Shown: positions 37,728 through 47,757, counted from the stretch's first letter. The stretch: DNA of 64,000 nucleotides from an uncultured Paracoccaceae bacterium (GCA_934500835.1 CAKSTR010000014.1:40073-104072); one strand, 5' to 3'. The notes: generated from the letters alone by a model not told the origin. Numbers and translations are program-made.

Positions 37728-38440
37728 GCGCCCGTCCCTTCGTCGGGGCTGGTCAGCAGGGCACGCACCATGAAGCCCGCCGCCTCGGAAATCTCGGAGG
37801 TGATGCTCTGCCGGGCGGCCTCGCCGTCGCCACGCGCCAGCGCATCCAGCACAAGGTCGTGGGTGTCCAGCCCGGCCCCCAGCGTCAGTTCGGTCCGCAT
37901 GGCGTTGAGATAGGGACCTGCGCGCAGCCAAAGCCGCTCGATCATCGGGATCAGCAGCGGCGAACGCGCCGCCCGGTAGATCGCGAAATGGAACTGATAG
38001 TTCCAGTCCAGATAATGCGTGGCATGCTGGGCATCCTCGACCTTGGTCATCTGCGACTGAAGCCGGTGCAGCTGTTCCAGCTCGGCCCCGGTGATGCTGT
38101 CGGCAGCCCAGGCCACCGCCTGCCCCTCGATCGCGCAGCGGATGCGGCGCAGGTCCAGCAATTCGTCCACCGAACGGATCGGCACCCGCGCCCCGCGATA
38201 GGGCTCGTCGCTCAGCGCCCCTTCGCCCACCAGCCGCTGCAGGGCATGGCGAACAGGCAGGGCACTGGTGCCGTATTGATCGGACAGCCGCTTCACCACC
38301 ATATGCTCGCCGGGCTGCACGTCGCCGCGCATCAGGGCCTCGCGCAGGGCGCGGTAGACGGGTTCGTGGCTCTGCCCATCGGGAGTGGTTTCGCCCGCGC
38401 CGGCCGGGACCGCGTCGATGCCGGGGTCCGGTTCTGTCAT
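37724..38440 (-). CDS. GntR-family regulator with FCD domain
   Basis: 238 residues. Winged helix near 28-95: VYRALREALMRGDVQPGEHM and YGTSALPVRHALQRLVGEGAL. An FCD ligand domain follows, with Asp and His metal-binding positions (YLDWNYQFHFAIYRAA, LDTHDLVLDAL). FCD regulators sense carboxylic acid pathway intermediates and usually repress their operon. It is inside the operon it probably controls, coupled on both sides by ATGA. The TTGATCAA palindromes before the first gene are the best candidate sites. Confidence 0.9.
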   Translation of the reverse strand: MTEPDPGIDAVPAGAGETTPDGQSHEPVYRALREALMRGDVQPGEHMVVKRLSDQYGTSALPVRHALQRLVGEGALSDEPYRGARVPIRSVDELLDLRRIRCAIEGQAVAWAADSITGAELEQLHRLQSQMTKVEDAQHATHYLDWNYQFHFAIYRAARSPLLIPMIERLWLRAGPYLNAMRTELTLGAGLDTHDLVLDALARGDGEAARQSITSEISEAAGFMVRALLTSPDEGTGA

Positions 38441-39333
38441 CGGGCTTGCCCCGCAGCGCCGATGCCCAGGATCGCACGCGCTTCCTCGGGCGTGGCCGGA
38501 CGATGACCCAGCGTGCGCACCAGTGCGGCGGCATCGGTCACCAGTTCGGCGTTGAAAGCCAGCACACCGCGGCTGCGGTACAGGTTGTCTTCCAGCCCGA
38601 CACGCACATGTCCGCCCAGAACGACCGACAGCGCCGCCACCTCCATCTGCTCGCGTCCGGCGCCGAAGGCCACCCAGGGCGCGCCCGGCGGCAGCATGTC
38701 GCGCATTGCCAGAAGGATGCGCGGATCGGTGGGTGCACCCCATTTCAGACCCAGCGCGAATTGCACGAAGGGCGGCGGGGCCACCAGCCCCTCGTCCATC
38801 AGCGCAAGCACCGAGACCAGATGGCCAAGGTCGAAGACCTCCAGCTCCGGCTTGATGCCAAGCTCGCGGATGCGGGCCGCCATGGCGCGGATCGTCGGCC
38901 AGGTGCTGACATAGATCTCGTCGCCCAGGCCCGAGTTGAAGCTGCCGCAATCGAGGCTGCACATCTCGGGCCGCAATGCCTCGACATGAACCAGCCGGGT
39001 GGAGGCATCGACCAGGTCGGTCCCCTCGGCCATCTGCACCGGATTGCCGGGGCCGAAGAGCAGCTTGCCCCCCATGCCCGCCGTCAGGTTGATCAGCGCC
39101 GGGCAGTTCGCTGCCCGCAGGCGCTTCACCACCTCGGCGTAAAGCGCCACCTCGCGGCTGCCGCGGCGGGTCTCGGGATCGCGCACATGAATATGCACGA
39201 TGGCCGCCCCGGCCGCGGCGGCGGCCATGGCGTCAAGGGCGATTTCCTCCGGCGTTACCGGGACATGCGGGCTTTTGCCGGGGGTGTCACTGTCGCCGGT
39301 CAGGGCGCAGGTGATGATGATGGGGCGGCTCAT
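38437..39333 (-). CDS. beta-keto acid cleavage enzyme (BKACE, DUF849)
   Basis: 298 residues. Zinc-binding HIHVRDPETRRGSRE, the conserved LINLTAGMGG, SLDCGSFN and the C-terminal GLEDNLYRSRGVLAFNAELV, all typical of BKACE. These enzymes join a beta-keto acid to acetyl-CoA, yielding acetoacetate and a new acyl-CoA. So the pathway should produce a beta-keto acid, probably from a beta-amino acid through the aminotransferase encoded just upstream, with which it shares four bases. Confidence 0.92.
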   Translation of the reverse strand: MSRPIIITCALTGDSDTPGKSPHVPVTPEEIALDAMAAAAAGAAIVHIHVRDPETRRGSREVALYAEVVKRLRAANCPALINLTAGMGGKLLFGPGNPVQMAEGTDLVDASTRLVHVEALRPEMCSLDCGSFNSGLGDEIYVSTWPTIRAMAARIRELGIKPELEVFDLGHLVSVLALMDEGLVAPPPFVQFALGLKWGAPTDPRILLAMRDMLPPGAPWVAFGAGREQMEVAALSVVLGGHVRVGLEDNLYRSRGVLAFNAELVTDAAALVRTLGHRPATPEEARAILGIGAAGQAR

Positions 39334-40658
39334 GCCACGTCTCCTTGCTTCGGCAGGACGCTACGGTGATCTTCCAGGAAGCGGTCGAAGGCGGCGACGA
39401 GTCCCGCGGCATCCGCGTCGGTATGCGGAAGCGACAGCGCGACCATGCCGCGCGGCGTGACGTACTGGCCGGCCAGCATCATCTCCATGTGCCACAGCTT
39501 GCCCGGCCGCGGGTCGACCCGCTCCACCGTTGCCGGGGTGACGCGCCCCTTCGGCAGGAAATGCAGGTTGAAGAGCGAGCCGTAGCCCGTGGTGCAGGCG
39601 GCAACGCCGTGGGCGTCGATGCGGTCCTGCATCGCAAGGCGCAGCCGGTCGCCAAGCGCGTTGAGCCGGGCCGAGGCTTCGGCCGTCAGCACCTGGGTCA
39701 GCCCGACATGGCCCGCCGCCATCGACAGGATATTGTTGTTGAACGTGCCACCATGGCTGAACGCCTGCGGCGTCGTCGGATCGAAACGGTCCATGATGTC
39801 GGCCCGCCCGCCAAAAGCGCCGAAGCTGGCACCGCCGCCGATATACTTGCCCAGCGTGATCAGATCAGGCGTGACGCCTGTCACTGCGTGCAGCCCGCCG
39901 AAGTTCAGCCGCGACGTCATCACCTCGTCAAAGATCAGAAGCGCCCCGATCTCCCGCGTGACCCGGTGCAGCATGGCGAGATATTCGTCCGTCGCGCGGA
40001 TGCAGCCGCCGCCGCCCAGCATCTGCTCCAGGATCACGCAGGCAATGTCGCCGGCATGGTCGCGCAACAGCGCCTCGGTGCCGGCCACGTCGTTGTAATC
40101 AGCCATCAGCCAGGGGAAGGGCAGGTTCAGATCCGACCCGCCATGGGCGAAGGTCAGCACGCCGCCGTGATAGCCCTCGCGCATCGCCACCACCTTGGAC
40201 CGCCCGGTCATCGCGCGGGCGGTCGAGATTGCCATGATGTTGGCCTCGGTCCCCGAATTGGTGAAGCGCACCCGCTCCAGCGCCGGAAAGCGGCGGACGA
40301 GTTCGGCACCAAGCTCCGCCTCGAAGACGTTCGGCCCGCCAAGCGCGATGCCCCCCTGCACGACCTCGATCATGCGGGCCTGGATCGCGGGATCGGAATG
40401 GCCATAAAGCCCTGCCGAATACTCGCTGACAAAATCCACATATTCATGGCCGTCGAGGTCGTGGACGCGGGCGCCCTGCGCCCCGGAAAGCGCCACGGGG
40501 AAGGGGTGATACCACATGACGGACCGGGTGTTGCCGCCGGGCAGGCTGCTCCGCGCCGCCATGTGCCGCATCTGGCTTTTGGGATTGGCGGAAACATAGC
40601 GGGCCTCGGCATCAGCCACCGCCGTGTCCAGGTCGGCATTGGCAAGAAGGTTGTGCAT
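39330..40658 (-). CDS. class III PLP aminotransferase (HemL-like subgroup)
   Basis: 442 residues. RVRFTNSGTEANIMAISTARA, the Asp in LLIFDEVMTSRLNF, and the PLP lysine in LITLGKYIGGGASFGAFGG place it near the glutamate-1-semialdehyde aminomutase-like group, which also contains beta-amino-acid aminotransferases. SLPGGNTRSVMWYHPFP is typical of the latter. It likely turns a beta-amino acid into the beta-keto acid used by the BKACE. Start 40658 has GGAGG upstream; the TTG at 40670 is rejected. First gene of the operon. Confidence 0.9.
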   Translation of the reverse strand: MHNLLANADLDTAVADAEARYVSANPKSQMRHMAARSSLPGGNTRSVMWYHPFPVALSGAQGARVHDLDGHEYVDFVSEYSAGLYGHSDPAIQARMIEVVQGGIALGGPNVFEAELGAELVRRFPALERVRFTNSGTEANIMAISTARAMTGRSKVVAMREGYHGGVLTFAHGGSDLNLPFPWLMADYNDVAGTEALLRDHAGDIACVILEQMLGGGGCIRATDEYLAMLHRVTREIGALLIFDEVMTSRLNFGGLHAVTGVTPDLITLGKYIGGGASFGAFGGRADIMDRFDPTTPQAFSHGGTFNNNILSMAAGHVGLTQVLTAEASARLNALGDRLRLAMQDRIDAHGVAACTTGYGSLFNLHFLPKGRVTPATVERVDPRPGKLWHMEMMLAGQYVTPRGMVALSLPHTDADAAGLVAAFDRFLEDHRSVLPKQGDVA

Positions 40659-41179
40659 CTTTTCCTCCAAAGTTGATCAACTTCTTGCATCTGGGATGGA
40701 GTGAGTCAATGGACTTGAGCGGACAGCAGCTGCCATCCAGTCGCACGGAGGGGTGATTTCTATCCATTTCATCAATAATATCATAGGATAAATTCAGTCT
40801 TGATTGACGCCCCACCTGCAAAGGCGGCAAGGTGCGAGCTGCCTCCAGGCGGCATCTTGATGAAAATAGTTGATCAAATATATATGACAGATATGAAGCG
40901 AAAGAGCCGAATCACGATGTGGAAAGGTGCCGGGTGCATCGATGCGGCACCTGGGGGGAGCGGGGTGAATCCGTCATCCGACCCGCGCCGCCGAGGCTCG
41001 CGTCGTGGCGACCGAGGCCCACCACCTGCGCGCTGGCGGGTCGCGCGACCGTCTCGGGGGAGCCCGAGCTGGCGCAGCGTTTGCTCGTCTTGAAACAGCG
41101 GAAAACGGGCGTTGGGGCATCGGGCAAGGCTACGCCCCGCCTCCTCCCAACCCGGATCGGTTTGACAAGGCCCGGCTCC
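40659..41179 (-). promoter_or_regulatory. 520-bp region between the operon and ureD; promoter and operator candidates
   Basis: No gene seen. Contains the perfect palindrome AAGTTGATCAACTT (40670-40683), just before the aminotransferase ribosome binding site, and a second TTGATCAA at 40870-40877. The stretch 40760-40815 is unusually AT-rich for this window; on the minus strand it includes TATGAT with GTCAAT 17 bases upstream. The rest (about 40920-41179) shows no clear signal. Confidence 0.5.
40670..40683. promoter_or_regulatory. perfect 14-bp palindrome, probable GntR operator
   Basis: AAGTTGATCAACTT, a perfect dyad whose core TTGATCAA recurs at 40870. Its position against the first ribosome binding site would let a bound repressor block transcription. 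Confidence 0.55.
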
Positions 41180-42049
41180 TCATTTCGACCGCTTGGCCGG
41201 TGCAGCGCCGGTCATCATCGAACGGGAAATCTCCCACAAGCGATGCATTGCCTTCCGCATCGCGATCGCTTCCCTGGCGAGAATGCGGGCCGAGATACCT
41301 ATGCCCCCGGGCAGTTCGGAGATTCCGGTCGCGGCCCCCTCGATATCCAGGACGGCCTGGCGCATGCGCGCCATCCACCCGGCACGATCGACCGAAGGCG
41401 CCACGGCCATGACACTGCCGTGGCAGGCAAATCCCCCCATCCGGCCAAGCGTTCCGTCGCAGAACGACTGACCGGTCACGCAGAACCGGTCGATCGCCAA
41501 TGGCCGGCCATCGGGACAACAGATTTCGACCGTGTTCGCGAACCGGTCGAAGACTTCAGGATCGCCGTCGAAACGATGGGCCAGAAAGCTGTCGAACAGG
41601 ATCGCGGAAGCTGTCGGGGCCACCTCGAGCCGCAGGCTGGACTCGAAGCTGGCTCCGGGAAACAGGATGGTCGCATCCGGCAGGTATTCCATCAGCGCGC
41701 CCTCCCCCGCCCGTATCCGGACGGACTGGCGCGCAGGCCCCCGGGTCGCCCGATGCACGATGGTTGAGGCCTGCGTGGTCAGATGCACCTGCGCGCCGTC
41801 GCCGACATCCACCGACACCGACAGGTCGTCCTGGGTATAAAGCCCGCCGGAACAGGACTGGATGTAGAGCGTCGCCATCCCCCCCGCCGGCCCGGAATCG
41901 AGATGGAAGGCCCGGCCGATGTGGAACGGATAGGACGAAAACTGGCGGGAGAGGAAAGTCCGCCCCGCCGGGTCCGGAGCAAAACCGAGATCAAGCCGGC
42001 CGCGGCGGGTATTGCCGGCATCGGCGCTCCTGTGGCCACCGTCAGGCAT
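41180..42049 (-). CDS. ureD: urease accessory protein UreD
   Basis: 289 residues. UreD/UreH family: [20 protein letters not shown] near residue 60, [11 protein letters not shown], and [20 protein letters not shown]. UreD binds apo-urease and recruits UreF and UreG for nickel insertion. Start 42049 overlaps ureG by eight bases. It is the last gene of the urease operon, whereas UreD most often comes first, so the order is unusual. Confidence 0.92.
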   Translation of the reverse strand: MPDGGHRSADAGNTRRGRLDLGFAPDPAGRTFLSRQFSSYPFHIGRAFHLDSGPAGGMATLYIQSCSGGLYTQDDLSVSVDVGDGAQVHLTTQASTIVHRATRGPARQSVRIRAGEGALMEYLPDATILFPGASFESSLRLEVAPTASAILFDSFLAHRFDGDPEVFDRFANTVEICCPDGRPLAIDRFCVTGQSFCDGTLGRMGGFACHGSVMAVAPSVDRAGWMARMRQAVLDIEGAATGISELPGGIGISARILAREAIAMRKAMHRLWEISRSMMTGAAPAKRSK

Positions 42050-42689
42050 CGGTGAACAGCACGTCATGTACCAGCCGGTCGACAAGCTGGTCGATGCCGA
42101 TGCCGCGCTTGCAATCGGTCGGTATCACCGGGCGACCGAGACGCACCTCACCGGCTTCCTTCAACATCATCTCCACGCTGGCGCCGACGTGCGGACCGAG
42201 GTCGATCTTGTTGATCACCAGTGTATCGCAGCGGATGATCCCGGGCCCCTTCTTGCGCGGAATGTCGTCGCCGCCGCCGGTATCGATCACGAAGATCCAG
42301 TAATCCACAAGATCGAGCGAGAAGGTGGACGCCAGATTGTCGCCGCCACTCTCGATCAGGATCGCGCCCAGGCCGGGGAAGCGTGTCGCCAGTTCGTCGG
42401 CGGCCGCGATGTTCAGAGAGGGATCTTCGCGAATGATGGTATGCGGGCAGGCCCCGGCCTCGACTGCAAGCACCCGGTCCTGCGAAATCAGGCCGGATCG
42501 CTGCAGGCGCAGCCCGTCCTCTTTGGTTACCAGGTCGTTGGTGACGACCGCGACCTCGACCCCGCGCGCCGCGAGGGCCGGGATCAGCCGCTCGATCAAC
42601 GTGGTCTTGCCCGATCCGACCGGCCCCCCGATGCCGATCCGCGCTGCGGGTTTTTCCCTCGTCCGGCCCGATATCTCCTGCTGCGGCAT
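42042..42689 (-). CDS. ureG: urease accessory GTPase UreG
   Basis: 215 residues. P-loop [17 protein letters not shown], the nickel-binding CPH in [30 protein letters not shown] and the guanine-specificity NKIDL. GTP hydrolysis by UreG drives nickel delivery to urease. Start 42689 ([14 protein letters not shown]) is preceded by a GGGAGA. Lies 10 bases after ureC. Confidence 0.96.
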   Translation of the reverse strand: MPQQEISGRTREKPAARIGIGGPVGSGKTTLIERLIPALAARGVEVAVVTNDLVTKEDGLRLQRSGLISQDRVLAVEAGACPHTIIREDPSLNIAAADELATRFPGLGAILIESGGDNLASTFSLDLVDYWIFVIDTGGGDDIPRKKGPGIIRCDTLVINKIDLGPHVGASVEMMLKEAGEVRLGRPVIPTDCKRGIGIDQLVDRLVHDVLFTDA

Positions 42690-42699
42690 CGTCTTCTCC

Positions 42700-44412
42700 C
42701 TATCGGAACATGTAGAGCTGCGCGAGCGGCAGCCGATCGGCGGGTTCGCAGGTGGCCAGTTCACCATCGACGAAGACGTCGAAGGTCTGCGGATCCACCC
42801 GGATATCGGGACAGGCATCGTTGTGCAGCATATGCGCCTTGGTCAGTCGCCGGGTCCCAGATGCCGGGAGCATCAGCTTGTCGACACCCAGCTTGCCCGC
42901 CAGATCGCCCTCGATCGCAGAGGGATGCACGAAACAGGCCGACGTCGCCGTTCGCGCCCTGCCGAAAGCACCCCATTGCGGGCGCATCAGCAGCGGCTCG
43001 CAGGTCATCAGCGAGGCCGCCGAATCCCCCATGGCGCCATACGCAATGAAGCCGCCCTTGACGACGATCTCGGGCTTGATGCCAAAGAAGCCGGGGCGCC
43101 AAAGCACCACATCGGCCATCTTGCCAGGTTCAAGCGAGCCGACATGAGCGTCGATGCCGAAGCTTTTCGCGGCATTGATGGTGTATTTGGCGATGTAGCG
43201 CCTGATCCGTTCGTTGTCGCCGATCCGCGTCTTCTCGCCCGACAGGCGCCCGCGCTGGCGCTTCATCTTCGAGGCCAGCTGCCAGGTCCGGCAGATGACT
43301 TCATGGATGCGGCCCATCCCCTGGCTGTCCGAACCCAGCATCGAGATCGCACCGATGTCATGGAGGACATCCTCGGCTGCGATTGTCTGGGCCCGGATCC
43401 GGCTTTCGGCGAAGGCCACGTCCTCGGGGATCGACGGGCTGAGATGATGGCAGACCATCGTCATGTCGAGATGTTCGTCGAAGGTGTTCACGGTGAACGG
43501 GTTGGTGGGGTTCGTGGAAGAGGGCAGGCAGTTCATCTCGCCGGCCACCCGGATCACGTCGGGCGCATGGCCGCCCCCCGCGCCCTCGGTGTGATACATG
43601 TGGATGGTGCGGCCGTTGATGGCCGCAAGGGTGTTTTCCAGAAACCCGCTTTCGTTCAGCGTGTCGGTATGGATCTGCACCTGGAAATCCAGCTCGTCCG
43701 CCACCGAAAGGCAGGTGTCGATCACGGCGGGGGTAGAGCCCCAGTCCTCGTGGATCTTCAGCCCGACCGCACCGCCGAGGATCTGGTCGTAAATGGAGCG
43801 AGGCTTCGACGTGTTGCCGCGTCCGAGGAAGCCGAAGTTCACCGGAAAGCTTTCCGCGGCCTGGATCATCTTGCCGACATTGAACGCGCCGCCGCAGTCG
43901 ATCCCCACGGTGATCGGCCCCAGCGAGCCGCCCATCAAGGTGGTGATGCCCGAGGCGATGGCGTGGTCGCAAAGCTGCGCCGAGTCGAAGTGGACATGGA
44001 CGTCGATGCCCCCCGGCGTGGCGATCAGGCCCTCGGCGTCGCGCACGGTGGTGGCGGCGCCGCAGATCAGCTTCGGATGCACGCCGTCCATCGTGCCCGG
44101 ATTCCCGGCCTTGCCGATGGCCACGATCCGGCCATCCTTGATGCCGATGTCGCCCTTGACGATGCCGATTACGGGGTCGATCACCGTCGCGTTGCAGATC
44201 AGCATGTCAAGCGCACCCATGGCGCTGTCATGGCCCGGGGTCATGCCAAGGCCGTCGCGCAGCGTCTTGCCGCCGCCGTGCAGGCATTCGTCGCCGGGGG
44301 TGATGAAGTCGTGCTCGATTTCTGCAAGCAGGTCGGTATCGCCCAGCCGGACGGCATCGCCCAGCGTCGGGCCATACATGCGGGCATAGTCCCTGCGGGT
44401 CATCGTCGCCAT
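42700..44412 (-). CDS. ureC: urease alpha (catalytic) subunit UreC
   Basis: 570 residues, standard length. Begins with [15 protein letters not shown]. Nickel ligands: His pair in [12 protein letters not shown], the lysine to be carbamylated in [28 protein letters not shown], and the flap His in [15 protein letters not shown]; the C-terminus ends in MFR. It hydrolyses urea to ammonia and carbamate. Start 44412 chosen (ATG at 44403 is an alternative). Two bases separate it from the fused gamma/beta gene. Confidence 0.97.
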   Translation of the reverse strand: MATMTRRDYARMYGPTLGDAVRLGDTDLLAEIEHDFITPGDECLHGGGKTLRDGLGMTPGHDSAMGALDMLICNATVIDPVIGIVKGDIGIKDGRIVAIGKAGNPGTMDGVHPKLICGAATTVRDAEGLIATPGGIDVHVHFDSAQLCDHAIASGITTLMGGSLGPITVGIDCGGAFNVGKMIQAAESFPVNFGFLGRGNTSKPRSIYDQILGGAVGLKIHEDWGSTPAVIDTCLSVADELDFQVQIHTDTLNESGFLENTLAAINGRTIHMYHTEGAGGGHAPDVIRVAGEMNCLPSSTNPTNPFTVNTFDEHLDMTMVCHHLSPSIPEDVAFAESRIRAQTIAAEDVLHDIGAISMLGSDSQGMGRIHEVICRTWQLASKMKRQRGRLSGEKTRIGDNERIRRYIAKYTINAAKSFGIDAHVGSLEPGKMADVVLWRPGFFGIKPEIVVKGGFIAYGAMGDSAASLMTCEPLLMRPQWGAFGRARTATSACFVHPSAIEGDLAGKLGVDKLMLPASGTRRLTKAHMLHNDACPDIRVDPQTFDVFVDGELATCEPADRLPLAQLYMFR

Positions 44413-44414
44413 GG

Positions 44415-45107
44415 TCACGCTCCCTTGAAACCGCGCGCGCGGGCGCGGCGGATTGCTTCTGCCTTGGTTTCCGCGCTTTTCGCCGAACCGTTGGTCAGGC
44501 CGTTCAGGCCCCAAAGCTCCTGCGTGCCGCCGAATTCGGTCAGACTGATTTCCCTGGCCTCGCCCGGCTCGAACCGCACGGCCGTGCCTGCTGGAATGTC
44601 AAGCCGGAGCCCGTAGGCGGCCGCCCGGTCGAAATCCAGCGCCTTGTTGGTCTCGAAGAAATGGTAGTGGCTGCCGACCTGAACCGGCCTGTCGCCCGTA
44701 TTGGTGACCTGAAGGGTGATCTTGCGCCGGCCGGCGTTGATCTCGATCATCCCCTCGGCGCAAAGGATCTCGCCCGGCGGAACGTGCTCCTGCAAAGCCT
44801 TGCCCGGCCGGATCGGATCGTGAACGGTGACAAGCTTGGTGCCGTCGGGAAAGGTTCCCTCGACCTGGATGATGGGGACAAGATCGGCAACCCCCGGCAT
44901 CACATCGTCGGTCGACAGCAGAGTGGAGCCGAACGCGATCAGTTCGGCCACCGAACGCCTATCGCGCGCGCCCTCCAGGATCGCATCGGCAATATAGGCG
45001 ATGGTCTCGGGGTGGTTCAGCTTCAGCCCCCTCGCCTTGCGCCGCCGCGAGATTTCGGCCGCGGTGAAGATCGTCAGGCGTTCCATTTCCGTTGGTGTGA
45101 GGAGCAT
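44415..45107 (-). CDS. ureAB: fused urease gamma-beta subunit (UreA-UreB)
   Basis: 230 residues. Residues about 1-100 are UreA ([59 protein letters not shown]). Residues about 115-215 are UreB ([39 protein letters not shown]). Most bacterial ureases have these as two genes; fusion is seen in Helicobacter and a few other groups. The frame is continuous and the linker is clean, so this is a true fusion and not a sequencing error. Confidence 0.95.
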   Translation of the reverse strand: MLLTPTEMERLTIFTAAEISRRRKARGLKLNHPETIAYIADAILEGARDRRSVAELIAFGSTLLSTDDVMPGVADLVPIIQVEGTFPDGTKLVTVHDPIRPGKALQEHVPPGEILCAEGMIEINAGRRKITLQVTNTGDRPVQVGSHYHFFETNKALDFDRAAAYGLRLDIPAGTAVRFEPGEAREISLTEFGGTQELWGLNGLTNGSAKSAETKAEAIRRARARGFKGA

Positions 45108-45127
45108 CCGGGCCTCCCTCTCTGGGT

Positions 45128-45814
45128 TCAGTTGATGAAAAGGCGCATCTCGTCGGTTTCGTGATTCATCGAGGCGATCTCGATCTGCGGGGTGAAACCA
45201 TGCGCGTCTTCGGGGGCGCAGACGGGCCGGTCCAGGATCGTCGCGACCAGATCGGCGGCCTCGGCGCGGATCTTCTGCGCCTCGATGTTGCTGATGATCG
45301 AAAGGCGGATCGCGGCGCCCAGCAAACCGGCGCAAAGGCCGTGGGCGGCCATGGCCTGCGCCTGCCCGGCCGAAAAGCCCAGTTGCCCCCAAAGGACGCC
45401 CTGGACGACCGCTGTATGCCCCGGGGTTGCTCCGGTCCTGACCATCTGGAACAGCTCCCCCGCCAAGGGAGTATCAAGGCGGCGATGCGCGCCCAGCATC
45501 GCCAGCCCCATCTGTCGCGATCCCCGCCGCAGTTCGGCCCCCAGCGATTGCGCCTCGACCAGCGCGTCGAGCCCGGCAATGCACGTCAGGTCCCCCCCGG
45601 CCATCAGCGCATGCACAAGGAACACCCGGTCGAAGGTCGCCCACCGTCCGGTGAACTGGACCATCAGGAATTCCGCAACCTGATCACAATCCGTGACGAT
45701 CCCGCGATTGCACAACGCCTCCAACCCCCATGAGAAGCTGACCATGCCGCTCGGGAACATGCTGTCGGCATGTTGCAGCGCGGCAAGGAGGGGGGCCGAC
45801 TGATGCTCAGTCAT
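45128..45814 (-). CDS. ureF: urease accessory protein UreF
   Basis: 228 residues, all helical. [22 protein letters not shown] at the N-terminus is the UreF signature; [20 protein letters not shown] and [13 protein letters not shown] follow. UreF bridges UreD and UreG in the nickel insertion complex. Start 45814 overlaps the ureE stop by eight bases. Confidence 0.9.
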   Translation of the reverse strand: MTEHQSAPLLAALQHADSMFPSGMVSFSWGLEALCNRGIVTDCDQVAEFLMVQFTGRWATFDRVFLVHALMAGGDLTCIAGLDALVEAQSLGAELRRGSRQMGLAMLGAHRRLDTPLAGELFQMVRTGATPGHTAVVQGVLWGQLGFSAGQAQAMAAHGLCAGLLGAAIRLSIISNIEAQKIRAEAADLVATILDRPVCAPEDAHGFTPQIEIASMNHETDEMRLFIN

Positions 45815-46259
45815 TGCCGCCCGCCACGCGCACCTTGCCCTCGGCGAGAAGATGCTCCAGCCGGTCGAGATAGGTCTGCCGCGGCCCCTCCATGGCGATG
45901 AGGATCGCACCGCCGTCGAACCGGACCTTCCAATGCAGGTTGCCGGCGAAATAGCCGAGTTCCAGTGCGGCAGGGGTGTCGCGCGGCATCAATGGAAGCC
46001 ATCGGCGTTCGCCGAGGCGGACCACGATCGCGCCCTCGTCGTCAAACTTGACAATCGCCCCGTCGGCAAGCTGCAAGTCCCGCGGCAGCGCGATGGCGCA
46101 GTTGGTGCCCTTGTCAGTGTCGAGACGGAACCGGCGGCGGGCGACCTCTTCGGGGGCGATCGACAGGTATTCGATCCGGCCGGCATGGCCGAGATCATGG
46201 ATCGCATCGGCGAAGGCCTCATCCGAGACGAAGCCGAGAATGTTCGTTATCAGAACCAC
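45807..46259 (-). CDS. ureE: urease nickel metallochaperone UreE
   Basis: About 150 residues. N-terminal urease-binding domain (LGFVSDEAFADAIHDL, SIAPEEVARRRFRLDTDKGT) and C-terminal metal-binding domain (LGYFAGNLHWKVRFDGGAI). The His-rich tail of some UreE proteins is absent; the C-terminus ends VRVAGGND. I chose a GTG start at 46259 because AAGGAG lies about eight bases upstream; ATG at 46298 would add 13 residues. It hands nickel to UreG. Confidence 0.85.
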   Translation of the reverse strand: MVLITNILGFVSDEAFADAIHDLGHAGRIEYLSIAPEEVARRRFRLDTDKGTNCAIALPRDLQLADGAIVKFDDEGAIVVRLGERRWLPLMPRDTPAALELGYFAGNLHWKVRFDGGAILIAMEGPRQTYLDRLEHLLAEGKVRVAGGND

Positions 46260-46350
46260 TTGCACGTCTCCTTCAATCCAGCTTTCTGCATGCCTCATCC
46301 GGGCGGCGGCGAACCGCCGCCGTTCAGAGCCTTCCGGTCGTGCCGGGGAG

Positions 46351-46932
46351 TTACGCGCCGAGCGCAGATGCGGCAGCCACCACTGCGACCAACCCACCAA
46401 GCCCCTGCGCGACCTGCCTGCCGCGAAGGCCGGTGCGTCCGGCCAGGTCCCCGAGGCCGATCCCGGCCGCGAGAAGTATCGCTGTCGCGCCCACGAAACC
46501 GATCCCGAACGTGAATGCCGCGGCATCGCCGATCTCCGCCCCGTGGGCATAGCCGTGGAACAGGGCAAAGCAGCCCGCCATGCAGGCGAACACGCGCGGA
46601 TCAGCCCCAATCGCCAAGGCCACCGCTAGGCCGAAGACCACGACCGATGCAAGGATCATTGCCTCGACGGCCGGAAGCGGAAGGCCCATCAACGCGAGGA
46701 CGAAGCCGAGCGCCATTGCGCCAATGAAACAGGCTGGCACCATATACATCGCGCGCGGACCGGACAGCGATGCCCATAGCCCCGCTCCCACAATGGCAAG
46801 AAGATGGTCGACACCGAGAAGGGGATGCAGGAGCCCCGCAACCAGCGACCCGCCCGCATCGCCCTGACCGATATGCGCGAACGCCGGACCGGCCGCGACA
46901 ACTCCCAGTATAACCGGCAGCAGAAATCTCAT
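46351..46932 (-). CDS. ureJ: HupE/UreJ-type nickel permease
   Basis: 193 residues with a signal-like first helix (FLLPVILGVVAAGPAFAH) and about six more helices. The HupE/UreJ motif HPLLGVDHLLAIVGAGLWA and the second His motif ALFHGYAHGAEIG are present. These proteins bring nickel into the cell for urease or hydrogenase. First gene of the urease operon, 70 bases after allE. Confidence 0.9.
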   Translation of the reverse strand: MRFLLPVILGVVAAGPAFAHIGQGDAGGSLVAGLLHPLLGVDHLLAIVGAGLWASLSGPRAMYMVPACFIGAMALGFVLALMGLPLPAVEAMILASVVVFGLAVALAIGADPRVFACMAGCFALFHGYAHGAEIGDAAAFTFGIGFVGATAILLAAGIGLGDLAGRTGLRGRQVAQGLGGLVAVVAAASALGA

Positions 46933-47001
46933 TTCTCGTTCCTCTCCTGTGATCGGACTCCGCACCCGACAGGCCTCCTCGTGCATCGCAAGAGCGGCGT
47001 G

Positions 47002-47757
47002 TCAGTAGGTTCCTGGATAAAGCGGGTCCCGGTTGTAATCCTTGTAGATCAGGTAGCGCGCGTTCTGCCGGCCGATGGCGCCAAACCACTGGGGGCAATA
47101 TGGCCCCATCCAGATCACGTCGCCCGCCTCGGATGGGTGCCAGTTGCTTCCCAGCCGGAAGATGCCGCCGCCGTTCAGCAGCAGGATACCGTGTTCCATG
47201 TAGTGGGTCTCGACATAGGGAAGGCCCATGCCCGGCTTGTATTCCATGACGTTGATTTCGAAGTCGAACCCCGGGTCCACCGGTGCCAGCCGCTGCAGCA
47301 GCAGCCGGTCGTCGCCCTTCATCTCGACCTGTTGCTGGTCGGCGATCGTCGATACATGGAGGCCCGGGCGCTCGTACCCCGCGAGCGGAAGATAGGGCCG
47401 TTCCAGCACGATCAGCCTGGTCGGCCCCCGCGCCGTGATCGTGTGGCCCATCCCGGCCGGAACGATGGCGTAGCCTTCGACCCCGATTTCGTGTGAACCC
47501 TCCCCGGTTGTCAGGGTGACCGCGCCTTCGAGAACCAGAAAGAACCGTTGCGATCCCACGGGGGATTCCGTCGCGCAGCCCTGGTCCTCCATCTGCGCGA
47601 AATACTCGCTGAAGCGGGCGCCGAGTTGCGGTGCGATGACGAAGGCAAGAGAAGAACCCTCCCAATTCGGAAGCGTGGTGACCTCATGGCTGTCCGGTCC
47701 GATAAGCGCGTAGTTCTCCTGGCGCGTCGAACGGGATTCACCCAGATACTGTTTCAT
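47002..47757 (-). CDS. allE: (S)-ureidoglycine aminohydrolase AllE
   Basis: 251 residues, bicupin. Second-cupin metal motif around FEINVMEYKPGMGLPYVETHYMEHGILLLNGGG, and the characteristic YLIYKDYNRDPL C-terminus. It turns (S)-ureidoglycine into (S)-ureidoglycolate and ammonia using Mn, the step after allantoate amidohydrolase, whose gene lies directly upstream. Start 47757 (MKQYLGESRSTRQENYALIG) fits the family. Confidence 0.93.
   Translation of the reverse strand: MKQYLGESRSTRQENYALIGPDSHEVTTLPNWEGSSLAFVIAPQLGARFSEYFAQMEDQGCATESPVGSQRFFLVLEGAVTLTTGEGSHEIGVEGYAIVPAGMGHTITARGPTRLIVLERPYLPLAGYERPGLHVSTIADQQQVEMKGDDRLLLQRLAPVDPGFDFEINVMEYKPGMGLPYVETHYMEHGILLLNGGGIFRLGSNWHPSEAGDVIWMGPYCPQWFGAIGRQNARYLIYKDYNRDPLYPGTY

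Noticed and set aside
42325..44616. 763-codon open frame on the plus strand
   Set aside because: Antisense to ureC and ureG.
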